NCBI GenBank assembly: GCA_022711755.1 | Contig: JAKLEA010000002.1 | Location: 62,001-126,000, forward strand | DNA: 64,000 nucleotides | Source: Planctomycetota bacterium | GTDB taxonomy: Bacteria > Planctomycetota > Brocadiia > SM23-32 > JAKLEA01 | Reading direction: 5' to 3' | Shown: positions 50,678 to 58,817 of the stretch, one piece after another | Position numbering within the stretch: position 1 is the stretch's first letter | Layout: each line of letters begins with the position of its first letter | Notes under the pieces: model-generated | The model's database searches: none | What the model was told of the DNA's origin: nothing | What the model saw: the letters and a program-made list of their open reading frames with translations, nothing else | Translations under genes and position numbers: made by a program

Positions 50678-52513
50678 TCAAACCAGCCTGAAAGCGATCT
50701 GTATGCTTCCTTCGCCCGTTGCCGAAGCGATCTGAAGCCTGATGCGCGACAGCGCCTCGCCCCAGGTCGAGCGCAGACGGTCGTCCTCCAGCGGAACCGG
50801 CACAATCTCACACAAAAGCGATTTCCGGTTGAATTCAACCGTCAGCGATTTCTTCTTGCCGCGTATGACGCAGCCGTTTTCCACCTGGTCAACCATGTGG
50901 GGCGTGTACAGATGTATTACAATGTCTTCCGTTGCCTTCTCCATGATGAACTCGTCCGACAGGACGACCATGCCGCCCTGAACGCTTCGATCCATGGTCA
51001 CGGTCCTGATCCATGAGACGATTCCCGCCTCTGGCGGATAAAAGCCCTTGATGTCCTGCCGGAGGCTCGACTTCGCGCCGTCCGACGCGAACGACACGTC
51101 CGACGCTTGAAACTTCCTGCCGGGCGACTGTTCGCGACCGTTTATCAGCGGCACGTTGTGCCCGATGCTCCGGGTCGCCAGCAGCTCGTAACGTTTTGAA
51201 CTGAACGTCTGCCGCGTGTAGACGCCGACGCCCATGTCAATGATGAGCGGCTCTCCGGCGCAGATCGCGAAATTCCCGCCGTCGTTGTGATTATGCTTCT
51301 CGGCATTGTGGCCAGCCTTAGCGGTCACGGTCAAAGAAGCCTGGTCCTTCTCATCGAAGCGGCAGACCATCCACTGCATGTCCGGGAACCACTCGTCGCG
51401 ATTGCGGATCAGTGGCGACGGTTTCAAATTCCCCGCCCAGAACAGATCGCGAACTGCGGTCGTGAATCCGGGGGGGGATGATGTCCAGAAGGGCTGATTG
51501 GACGCCAGCGCGGCCAGCCCCGCGCTACCCGTCATCTTCGCGTAATATGCCAGCACGCCCTGCGACATGCTCGCCCTGAGCGAACAGTCCGCGAAGTTCA
51601 CGTAACAATCGTCGAAAAGATGGACGCGATGCGGAAATTCCGCCATCGCCTTCGCCCGTCTGTCCTCGAAAATGTTGATGCGCCCGTTCGTGCGAGAATA
51701 CATGAAATGGGCGTATAGAACCAGATGTCCGACGCCATAATGCCAGTAGCCCACACCCTCGTCGCACCCGCCGTCAGGCCCGTAGCAATTCAGAAAATAC
51801 TCAATGCTCCGGAGGGACTTTTCGAGTATCGCGGCGAGGCGGTCTTCGTCATCTTCAAGATACATCGCCGCGCCGAGAACGCCTGCGTTGCAGACGGCGT
51901 TCCAGTTGTTGACTTCGCCGCCCTTGAAGCCCTGCCACCAATGCTCGTCCGACTCAAGGAACGGGCGGATGACCCGCGCGTCAACCTCCCGGCGTATCCG
52001 CGCGCGGACCATGGCGGCTTCCTTCGGAAACGCCTCGCCCAGGAAGTAATCAACCTCGGCCAGGGTAAGGGCGGTTCCGGCGGCGCCCAGATCAGGGATA
52101 GGTTTTGCCGTATCCGGGAGCGGCATGCCGGCATTGTGGGCGGAGTAATTCCAGCCGGACTCTTCGCAGATGCTCCAGACAACGTCAATGAGCGGATCAA
52201 GATACTTGCCCTCGCGCTTCATCGCCTCAGCCAGCGCGAAGGTCGCAAGCATCTCGCGTTTCTTGCCGTACGGGGATTCCATCGGCCTGCGCGCGCCCGT
52301 CCGCGTGAACTCCATCCACTGCGTCGCCAGCACGACGGGAATACCCTCCTGCCGGAGCTTCTCCGCGGATTCGATGAGCGCGTCGCGCCTGGGCCGGTTG
52401 GCCGGTTCGTCGGCAAGCTTAAGCCATGCCCCGGCGTCCCGGAGGAATGGAGTCCATTCCGATTTCGGAATAACGATTTGCTTCAAAGCGTCCTTAGTGT
52501 AATCTGCGCTCAT
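50678..52513 (-). CDS. Heparinase II/III-family protein, no signal peptide
   Basis: This protein of 611 residues starts at the ATG at 52513, seven bases after GGGGAGG. It has the same two-part layout as its neighbour: a helical toroid (GWNYSAHNAGMPLPD, GGEVNNWNAVCNAGVLGAAM) and a beta-sandwich (GHNAEKHNHNDGGNFAICAG, then IIDMGVGVYTRQTF). The sequence is clearly diverged from the 48716 protein, so it is not a recent duplication. No signal peptide is visible, which suggests cytoplasmic breakdown of imported oligosaccharide. It is divergent from the URO-D-like gene. A perfect TTGACA on the minus strand at 52611-52616 may be its -35 element, though the -10 is poor. Confidence 0.83.
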   Translation of the reverse strand: MSADYTKDALKQIVIPKSEWTPFLRDAGAWLKLADEPANRPRRDALIESAEKLRQEGIPVVLATQWMEFTRTGARRPMESPYGKKREMLATFALAEAMKREGKYLDPLIDVVWSICEESGWNYSAHNAGMPLPDTAKPIPDLGAAGTALTLAEVDYFLGEAFPKEAAMVRARIRREVDARVIRPFLESDEHWWQGFKGGEVNNWNAVCNAGVLGAAMYLEDDEDRLAAILEKSLRSIEYFLNCYGPDGGCDEGVGYWHYGVGHLVLYAHFMYSRTNGRINIFEDRRAKAMAEFPHRVHLFDDCYVNFADCSLRASMSQGVLAYYAKMTGSAGLAALASNQPFWTSSPPGFTTAVRDLFWAGNLKPSPLIRNRDEWFPDMQWMVCRFDEKDQASLTVTAKAGHNAEKHNHNDGGNFAICAGEPLIIDMGVGVYTRQTFSSKRYELLATRSIGHNVPLINGREQSPGRKFQASDVSFASDGAKSSLRQDIKGFYPPEAGIVSWIRTVTMDRSVQGGMVVLSDEFIMEKATEDIVIHLYTPHMVDQVENGCVIRGKKKSLTVEFNRKSLLCEIVPVPLEDDRLRSTWGEALSRIRLQIASATGEGSIQIAFRLV

Positions 52514-52690
52514 GGTTCGCCTCCCCGGGCATGTCGGCGGATGAAAAAAGACGATCGTGTAACGTCCGATCGAACGGCTGTTCATTCGTGTACCGCGACG
52601 GCTTGTCCCGTGTCAAGTGGAAGCGGGATTCTGCGTTTCCGCGCCGAATGTCCCATTGCGCGCGTCCCTGCCGGGACAGGAGGATTCGCA

Positions 52691-53842
52691 ATGTCATCAG
52701 AATCGGTAATGATCACTTCCCGCGAGCGATTTCTCGCAGCTATGGACTATCGTCCTTTGGACAGGGTTCCAAATCACGAACTCGGCGTCTGGGGGCAGAC
52801 GATCGAACGCTGGAACGCCGAGGGCGCGTCACAATTCGCCCTCAAGTGGGACTGGTTTGTAAAGGAGGATTTCTTCGATCTCGATTACCGCGAATTCATT
52901 TCCGTTGACTGGGGCATGATGCCGTCCTTCGATGCGAAGGTCATTGAGCGCACGGACCGCTACGAGGTGATTCAACACGGCAACGGCATCGTCACAAAAG
53001 CGCTGATAGACGGCATGAAACTCGGCACGCGGGCCTCGATGGATCAGTATCTGCGCTTTCCGGTCGAGAACATCGCGGACTTCCGCAATCTGGTCAAACG
53101 ATACGACGCTCATGCGCCGAAACGGTTGCCGCCGGACTGGCGGGAGAAGCTGAACGGCTGGAGGAATCGGGACCACGTCCTCGTCATGGGCCGCAACTGC
53201 AGCTGCGGCGGATTCTACTGGCGCGCACGGGAGTGGATGGGCACGGAAAACCTTTCCCTGGCATGGTACGACCAGCCGGCGCTCATGCATGAGATGATGG
53301 AGTTTTACGCCGACTTCACAATGGAAACGTGCAGACCGATACTTGACGAGACAGACGTGGAATACTTCAACCTGAACGAAGACCTTGCCATGAAGAATGG
53401 CCCTTTGCTAGGTCCGTCAACATTCAAGGAGTTCATATATCCTCATCTGAAACGCATGGTCGAGTTCTTCAAGTCGAGGGGAACCCGCTACTTCTGTCTT
53501 GACTCCGACGGCAACCCCGAACCACTGATACCGCTGATGATGGACGCTGGGGTGGACTGCCTCTGGCCGCTTGAGCGCGCCTCAGACGTGAACCCCATCG
53601 CGATCCGAAAGAAATTCGGGAAAACGCTCAGGCTCTGGGGCGGTGTGGATAAAAGAGAACTGGCCAAAGGGCCGGACGCTATTGACCGACATCTCCGGGA
53701 ACTCGCGCCGCTGGTCGAGGATGGCGGCTTCATCCCGGCGATTGACCATACCGTCCCGCCGGACGTTTCATGGGATAACTTCTGCCACTATATGAAGCGC
53801 AAGCGCGCGCTGCTTGAGGGAAGACTGCGCACGGGATTGTGA
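52691..53842 (+). CDS. Uroporphyrinogen decarboxylase (URO-D)-family protein, probable methyltransferase type
   Basis: This protein of 383 residues starts at the ATG at 52691, after AGGAGG. SRERFLAAMDYRPLDRVPNHE is the typical N-terminus of the large URO-D-like group in catabolic loci. LIPLMMDAGVDCLWPLERAS and LRLWGGVDKRELAKG, then GGFIPAIDHTVPPDVSWDNF, match MtaA/CmuA-like barrel proteins rather than heme-pathway HemE. Such proteins move methyl groups to or from corrinoids, or do unknown catabolic chemistry. No corrinoid protein is adjacent. In this locus a role in removing methyl groups from glycans or small aromatics is speculation. The frame stays open far upstream, but that part is antisense to the heparinase gene. 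Confidence 0.83.
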   Translation: MSSESVMITSRERFLAAMDYRPLDRVPNHELGVWGQTIERWNAEGASQFALKWDWFVKEDFFDLDYREFISVDWGMMPSFDAKVIERTDRYEVIQHGNGIVTKALIDGMKLGTRASMDQYLRFPVENIADFRNLVKRYDAHAPKRLPPDWREKLNGWRNRDHVLVMGRNCSCGGFYWRAREWMGTENLSLAWYDQPALMHEMMEFYADFTMETCRPILDETDVEYFNLNEDLAMKNGPLLGPSTFKEFIYPHLKRMVEFFKSRGTRYFCLDSDGNPEPLIPLMMDAGVDCLWPLERASDVNPIAIRKKFGKTLRLWGGVDKRELAKGPDAIDRHLRELAPLVEDGGFIPAIDHTVPPDVSWDNFCHYMKRKRALLEGRLRTGL

Positions 53843-53847
53843 CGCGC

Positions 53848-54822
53848 TCATTCGTCCTCGTCTCCCGCCTCATCTCCTGCATCCGGTTCAGGTTTCTCCG
53901 CCGTCGCCGCCGCTCGAAGCGAGGTAACGGCCGCACGATTCCCGCCGACCGCCTTGCACTTCTTGACGGTCTCATTTGCCCGGCGGAGTATCGTGTGGAC
54001 CTCGTCCCCGATCCTTGCGCATGCCCCCCCGACGGATACCGTCACGCGGATGGATTCGGATTCCGACCTCAGGCCCGACTGCGCGACCAGCATGCGCAGC
54101 TTGTGCGCAAGTTCCAGCAGCTCCTTCTCGTTCACGTTCTTCGCGATGACCAGGAAACGCCTTCCCCATGTGCCCACCATGTCGTATGAGCGGACGTTCT
54201 GGGAGAGCGTCCTGGCCACCATCTGAAGAATCTCATCCATGCGCCCGTGCCTGTCCCTGACCTCCTTCATGTTGTCAATACAGAAGAACAGGACGCCGAA
54301 CGGCCACCCGAAACGCTTAAACTCGTCAATCCTTGATGTAAGGTTCATGACCATGAAACGTTTGTTGGCCAGCTTCGTCAACGGGTCCAGCAGGGACAGC
54401 CCCTGAAGCTCCTCGATCTTTTCCCGAAGGGCTACCGCGGCCAGGTTGTCGCGGAAAATCTCGACCGCGCCGACAATCTCCCCGCTATCGTCCTTCAGAG
54501 GGCTTGTTTTAACGACCACCGGGACGCGATGTCCGTGCTTGTGGTGCAGATAAATCTCCGCCTCGCGCGGCCTGCCGTCCTCAATGGTCATCGCCAGCGG
54601 GCACTGCGACTGGCAGATGTTCTCCCCGGCGTGGTCAACGTGCATGAGAATGTCGTTCCAGCAGAAAAAACCGACGACGTCGCCGCTTGTGAACCCCGTT
54701 ATCTTCTCCGCCGCCTTGTTCCAGAAGCGTATCCGCCTCTCCCAGTCCACTATGTAGACGCCTTCGCTCAGGTTATCGAGGACTTCCTTGTAAAAGACAT
54801 TTTCATTCAGATTCCTTGCCAT
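53848..54822 (-). CDS. PAS-GGDEF domain protein with destroyed GGDEF motif
   Basis: This cytoplasmic protein of 324 residues has a PAS domain (10-125; NLSEGVYIVDWERRIRFWNK, with a cysteine pair ICQSQCPLAM at 69-78) followed by a GGDEF-type fold (143-300; DPLTKLANKRF at the start, SVGGACAR late). The signature is WGRRF at 219-223 instead of GG(D/E)EF: one Gly is gone and the two acidic residues are Arg. RSYD at 211-214 resembles the c-di-GMP inhibitory-site RxxD. Diguanylate cyclase activity is therefore unlikely; it may bind c-di-GMP or a partner. It has a good promoter at 54903-54931 and converges on the URO-D-like gene. Confidence 0.85.
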   Translation of the reverse strand: MARNLNENVFYKEVLDNLSEGVYIVDWERRIRFWNKAAEKITGFTSGDVVGFFCWNDILMHVDHAGENICQSQCPLAMTIEDGRPREAEIYLHHKHGHRVPVVVKTSPLKDDSGEIVGAVEIFRDNLAAVALREKIEELQGLSLLDPLTKLANKRFMVMNLTSRIDEFKRFGWPFGVLFFCIDNMKEVRDRHGRMDEILQMVARTLSQNVRSYDMVGTWGRRFLVIAKNVNEKELLELAHKLRMLVAQSGLRSESESIRVTVSVGGACARIGDEVHTILRRANETVKKCKAVGGNRAAVTSLRAAATAEKPEPDAGDEAGDEDE

Positions 54823-54902
54823 TTTTACGGATTACTCCTCTTTCGCCTGTATCGAATGCCGTGTCGTCTCGCAAACATTTACGACGTAAACTACGAGTTT
54901 AT

Positions 54903-54931
54903 ATTATATCCGCCTTCAGTTATGGCGACAA
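54903..54931 (-). promoter_or_regulatory. Sigma-70-like promoter of the PAS-GGDEF gene
   Basis: On the minus strand TTGTCG (54926-54931) and a perfect TATAAT (54903-54908) are 17 bases apart. The gene start is 81 bases downstream. Sequence match only. Confidence 0.6.
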
Positions 54932-55101
54932 CTTGCCCTGGCTGGGGATTGACATGCCGGTCTTAAGACGGCTAATCTGTAACGTGTCGGGTTCGAGATA
55001 CCGGGCCGTTGAGAAACGGGACAACAGCCGGTTAAACTTGGCGTCAGGCGCTTGCGGTAAAAGAGAAAAGACCTGTCGCGGGATTTTCGGAGGCAAACGG
55101 G

Positions 55102-55857
55102 GTGACCCATTTGCGAATGGCGGCAAGGATCGGAGCATTGCTCCTGTTTGCCATTGTATCCGCTCTCCGGGCGGATACGGAGGGAACCTTTGAGTCCCTG
55201 CTTGAGCGCATTGAGCGGGGAAACCGCGCCGTCGCTGGAACTTCTGGAGAATTATCGCTATTGGTCGTCAACCAGGCCCATGCCGTCAATGGGAAACAGA
55301 ACCGACAATCAGCCTCAACCCGGTCCGCCGGCGTCATGAGCGAGTGGCGCAGTCTTCTTCCGGTTGGCATGATCGAGCGGGATAAGGAGCAAATTGCCCT
55401 TGCCGCAGCGGCGGTTGGCATTTGCCTGCAGGATGACATGGCTTTTGACAATCCCTCAATACTGCCGGGAGCTGGACATTTTGATGTTTCAGCCCGCCCG
55501 ATCCGCGGAACGGACTATTACGCTAGCATTGCTGCCCTTGCCGTCGCGGACATCAAGCCGGGCGCCGCATTAAATGCCCACGCCGAACCTATAGTGGCTT
55601 CCGGACAGAAGCGCTACGCAGACTTTGACTGGCGTCGGCAGGGACGCCGCTCCCCCGAGGCGATGAGCGCATGGGGCGATGCGGGCGGAAGCGCAACTGC
55701 CGAAGCAAGATTGAATTTATATACCTTCAATAAGAGAGAACTTATGGCCAGAATTGATTCGTCTGCTGTATCCGCCGAAGCCCTGTTCAGCACGAGCTTC
55801 CAGTTCGGTTCCGGCCTGAAAGTAAAACATGGCGGCAGGTATTACGAGAGCGATTGA
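55102..55857 (+). CDS. Secreted protein of unknown function
   Basis: This protein of 251 residues starts at GTG (55102), about eight bases after GGAGG at 55089-55093. It begins with a signal peptide (MAARIGALLLFAIVSALRA). The rest has short blocks such as SLLERIERGNRAVAG, LPVGMIERDKEQIALAAAAV and RGTDYYASIAALAVADIKPG, but no family I recognise. A repeat of ASIAALAVADIKPGAAL-type hydrophobic segments hints at a beta-rich fold. It lies 55 bases before the glycoside-hydrolase-like gene, with which it may be co-transcribed. Because the family is unknown, even coding status rests mainly on the signal peptide, ribosome binding site and uninterrupted length. Confidence 0.6.
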   Translation: MTHLRMAARIGALLLFAIVSALRADTEGTFESLLERIERGNRAVAGTSGELSLLVVNQAHAVNGKQNRQSASTRSAGVMSEWRSLLPVGMIERDKEQIALAAAAVGICLQDDMAFDNPSILPGAGHFDVSARPIRGTDYYASIAALAVADIKPGAALNAHAEPIVASGQKRYADFDWRRQGRRSPEAMSAWGDAGGSATAEARLNLYTFNKRELMARIDSSAVSAEALFSTSFQFGSGLKVKHGGRYYESD

Positions 55858-55912
55858 AATCCGTCCTTGTAAAGTTCGTACGGCAGGTCAGCAGGATTCA
55901 GGAGTCAAGACC

Positions 55913-57442
55913 ATGAAGCGTTTCCCGGGCTTTTGGCTCATCGGCTCTCCCGTATTTGCCGCATTCGTAATCCATCTCGGGGCGTCCCCGAGCGCGGGGG
56001 CAGGACAGACGCAGCTTCAGGATGAAACGATAAAGGCCTTCTGCGTTGACTTCAACTGGGGAGACGGCGGGCCGAACGGCTTCGCGCGTCCTGGTCTCTG
56101 GGCCGACGCCAGTCCGGCGGAACACGCGGCATGGTACGCCGGGGTCGGCTGCAACGTCATCCAGACCTTCGCTGTCTCATGCAATGGATACGCATGGTAC
56201 AAGAACGGTTTCGTTCCTGAACAACCGGGGATGAAAAGCGATTTTCTGACGGAGATGGTCCGTCTGGGCAGGGAGCGGAAGATGCGCGTCATGGGCTACT
56301 TCTGCGTCGGCGCTAACACTCGATGGGGACTGGAGCATCCCGAATTGAGCTACGGCGCGCCGAGCGCTCCGCACATCCCTTTCACAAACGCCTACCTTGA
56401 TTATCTTTGCGCCTCGATCGAGGACGCGCTGAAGAAGACCGACATGGACGGGTTCATGATTGACTGGGTATGGAATCCCGGTGACCTTGATTCAGGCAAG
56501 CTGCGCTGGCTGGAATGCGAGAAGGCGATGTATGCGGAGTTGTTCGGAGAGGCGTTTCCCGGAGACGGCGCGGTTTCCCCCGAGCGCGAGCTTGAATTCC
56601 GCAGAAGAGCGGCGGCCCGGTGCTGGGAGCGCATCCGCGCATCAGCCAAACGCGCCAAGCCGGACTGCGTCATCTGGCTCAGTTGCTGCAACGTGAACTC
56701 ACCGGTAGTGGTTAATTCAAAAATGTTTGCCGAGGTGGACTGGCTCATGAACGAGGCGCCGGACGCAGGCGCGCTGGCCCGGACCGAGGCGATGAAAGGC
56801 CCGCATACGAGGTTGATTCAATGCGTCGTCGGCTGGGGAGACAATCATGATGCGCGAAGCATCGTTTCCGGAGACGCGCCGGGCAAATACGGGATATACG
56901 GTTTTGCGAAACCCGGTCCGGATTCCCTCCCCCTTCGGGCTGCGGAGTACAGGACGCGCCCGATAATATCCTTTCGCGGCAATGACAGAAACATCGCCGT
57001 CCTTTCGCGGTTCTTCAACGGGCAACCGCTTGATATGATTGTGAAACCGGCAGCCGACAACGCGATCATGCTCACGCCGGAAACGGCCAACGCCGCCGGC
57101 AACAGCCCGGTCATGGCCGACGGGCAGATAGGGGACTGGGGCAACCCGAAGGACTCCGTCTTCTGGCTGGTGGATGCCGGCGGGAGAGGCAGGTTTGAGG
57201 CTCATATTGAATATGCCGTCGCAGCTGGCATGGGAGGGAGCTTATTTACGGTAAGGATCGGGGATAAGAGTTTCGACCTCGAATCGGCGGACACCGGGTC
57301 ATGGCGCAACTACCGGACGTTTAAGATTGGCGTGGCGGAATTGAACGAACCGGGGATTTTCCGCGTGAGTGTCGAGCCGCGCGACGCGAACCGTTGGAAG
57401 GCCATCAGCCTGAAATCGCTTTCGCTGATGCCGGCAAGATAA
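55913..57442 (+). CDS. Secreted glycoside-hydrolase-like TIM-barrel protein
   Basis: This protein of 509 residues starts at the ATG at 55913, eight bases after AGGAG. A signal peptide (residues 1 to about 30, ending SAGAG) directs export. The catalytic part (about 35-350) looks like a GH barrel: AFCVDFNWGDGGPNGFARPG, GCNVIQTFAVSCNGYAWYKN, then MDGFMIDWVWNPGDLDSG with an Asp in the strand-4 position usual for the nucleophile, and VIWLSCCNVNSPVVVN. The last 130 residues (FEAHIEYAVAAGMGGSLFTV) resemble a carbohydrate-binding beta-sandwich. It resembles alpha-L-fucosidase-type or the hypothetical GHL group, but I cannot assign a family with confidence. Confidence 0.7.
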   Translation: MKRFPGFWLIGSPVFAAFVIHLGASPSAGAGQTQLQDETIKAFCVDFNWGDGGPNGFARPGLWADASPAEHAAWYAGVGCNVIQTFAVSCNGYAWYKNGFVPEQPGMKSDFLTEMVRLGRERKMRVMGYFCVGANTRWGLEHPELSYGAPSAPHIPFTNAYLDYLCASIEDALKKTDMDGFMIDWVWNPGDLDSGKLRWLECEKAMYAELFGEAFPGDGAVSPERELEFRRRAAARCWERIRASAKRAKPDCVIWLSCCNVNSPVVVNSKMFAEVDWLMNEAPDAGALARTEAMKGPHTRLIQCVVGWGDNHDARSIVSGDAPGKYGIYGFAKPGPDSLPLRAAEYRTRPIISFRGNDRNIAVLSRFFNGQPLDMIVKPAADNAIMLTPETANAAGNSPVMADGQIGDWGNPKDSVFWLVDAGGRGRFEAHIEYAVAAGMGGSLFTVRIGDKSFDLESADTGSWRNYRTFKIGVAELNEPGIFRVSVEPRDANRWKAISLKSLSLMPAR

Positions 57443-57715
57443 AAAGATGCGCGCTTTTCATTCCAGCGAAGTTGTTTACAGTATTGATATGATCCAAATT
57501 GGGAAAATAGCGCAGAACTGAAGACCGGCATCCGCCGGATAAAGTATTGGGAATAATCTATGTCTCAGGGATATTTCCCATAACATGGCGACAATTCGAC
57601 CGTTTCGTGGTGATTTTGCACAAATGGGGTAATGCCATGTGAGTCCGCCACATGAAAAGTTGACGCGCTCCTGCCCGCCCGGCGATGAAGAAGATGCTTC
57701 TTCCCGGAATAACTT

Positions 57716-58750
57716 TCATTCTTGGGCTTTCGAGCCTTCGTCCTCTATTTTCCTGCGCCATTCTTCCGGGCTGTGACTTTCACCCCATCTTTTCCATCCT
57801 GTTGCTATTCCCAAGTCAAAGCCATATATGACGCCCACTGAAATAATATTTATGTTATTGATCTCATGATGGTTATATAACATAATTGAGGCAATCTTGC
57901 GCGCTTCCAATTCAAATTCAACTGGTTTGTGTTTCAGCCAAGCGTTAACGACAATATAGTTTGTTTGCGAGCGAGTCTTGTCGTTGATTTGCCATGCCTT
58001 ACCCACTTGAAGGTCTATTTTATGATATCTTTCCGAAGACTCGACTGCTGTATACAAAGGGATGACATCGGCTAAAACTCCCTTATCCAAAAAGGCAAAA
58101 CTCGCCAGCATCGTAACGGCAACGCCGACGCACCATACGCCGATAATTGCCAGATGCGGACGCCATACCGAACCTGTTACATGCCCTGTGGGAAACGTCC
58201 GGGTGACGTACGTTCCGGCAATCAGGTCATGCAGACCCTGTCGAGTGCGGCGATTGAAAATGCATAGATAAGTATTCCCGACCCCGACGCCAAAGACGGC
58301 GATTCCGAATATAATCAGGGCAATAAAGGCGAAGAGCGACATATCCGGGTTGGAAAAAGGAAACGCGTTATTCATGAAATATGGAGCCGCCAGGACAACA
58401 TTCCTGAGCAATGACCGGGGCAGCGATATGTGATTGCCGTTCCTGTCAACGACCTCAATTTTCATGATTGCCTTGCCAGTGGTCTGGCCATGATGTATCG
58501 AGCTGTTCATAATCCCGAAATACGCAAGCTGCATAAGGAATCCAACGACGCGTCCGTATTTGCCAAGACTGGCAAACGAGTCGAAAAATATGAAACCGAT
58601 CATGAAAGCCGGCAGACTTATCATCAGCGCGTCAATGACCCACGCCAGGAATCGCCGCCATAAGCCGGATAGTACCCTTGCCGATAGGCCGTCTCCGGCA
58701 AGCGATTCATTTGCAACGTCCGGCGGATCCCCTTTATCGGTTTCCGACAT
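57716..58750 (-). CDS. RDD family membrane protein
   Basis: This protein of 344 residues starts at an ATG seven bases after GGGAGG. The RDD domain is clear in WRRFLAWVIDALMISLPAFM (the Arg and Asp residues that name the family), TTGKAIMKIEVVDRNGNHIS and TRQGLHDLIAGTYVTRT. Four hydrophobic segments fall in the first 220 residues, followed by a soluble domain of about 110 residues (YHKIDLQVGKAWQINDKTRS). The gene is visibly more AT-rich than its neighbours. RDD proteins may act as Na+/H+ or other transporters in a few cases; function here is unknown. The roughly 270 bases after it up to 57442 show no gene. Confidence 0.8.
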   Translation of the reverse strand: MSETDKGDPPDVANESLAGDGLSARVLSGLWRRFLAWVIDALMISLPAFMIGFIFFDSFASLGKYGRVVGFLMQLAYFGIMNSSIHHGQTTGKAIMKIEVVDRNGNHISLPRSLLRNVVLAAPYFMNNAFPFSNPDMSLFAFIALIIFGIAVFGVGVGNTYLCIFNRRTRQGLHDLIAGTYVTRTFPTGHVTGSVWRPHLAIIGVWCVGVAVTMLASFAFLDKGVLADVIPLYTAVESSERYHKIDLQVGKAWQINDKTRSQTNYIVVNAWLKHKPVEFELEARKIASIMLYNHHEINNINIISVGVIYGFDLGIATGWKRWGESHSPEEWRRKIEDEGSKAQE

Positions 58751-58817
58751 CCTGCGCCTCCCTTCCGCTGAATGAACAAATTGCGGAAATGCCTGACCGG
58801 CTCTTCGCTTTTATGTT

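Noticed and set aside
51725-52690. Upstream in-frame extension of the URO-D-like gene.
   Set aside because: It is antisense to the heparinase gene and the strong AGGAGG site points to the ATG at 52691.
54944-55016. tRNA-like segment with a GGGTTCGAG T-loop and a CTTAAGA anticodon-like loop.
   Set aside because: The acceptor, anticodon and T stems do not pair properly, so it is not a functional tRNA.
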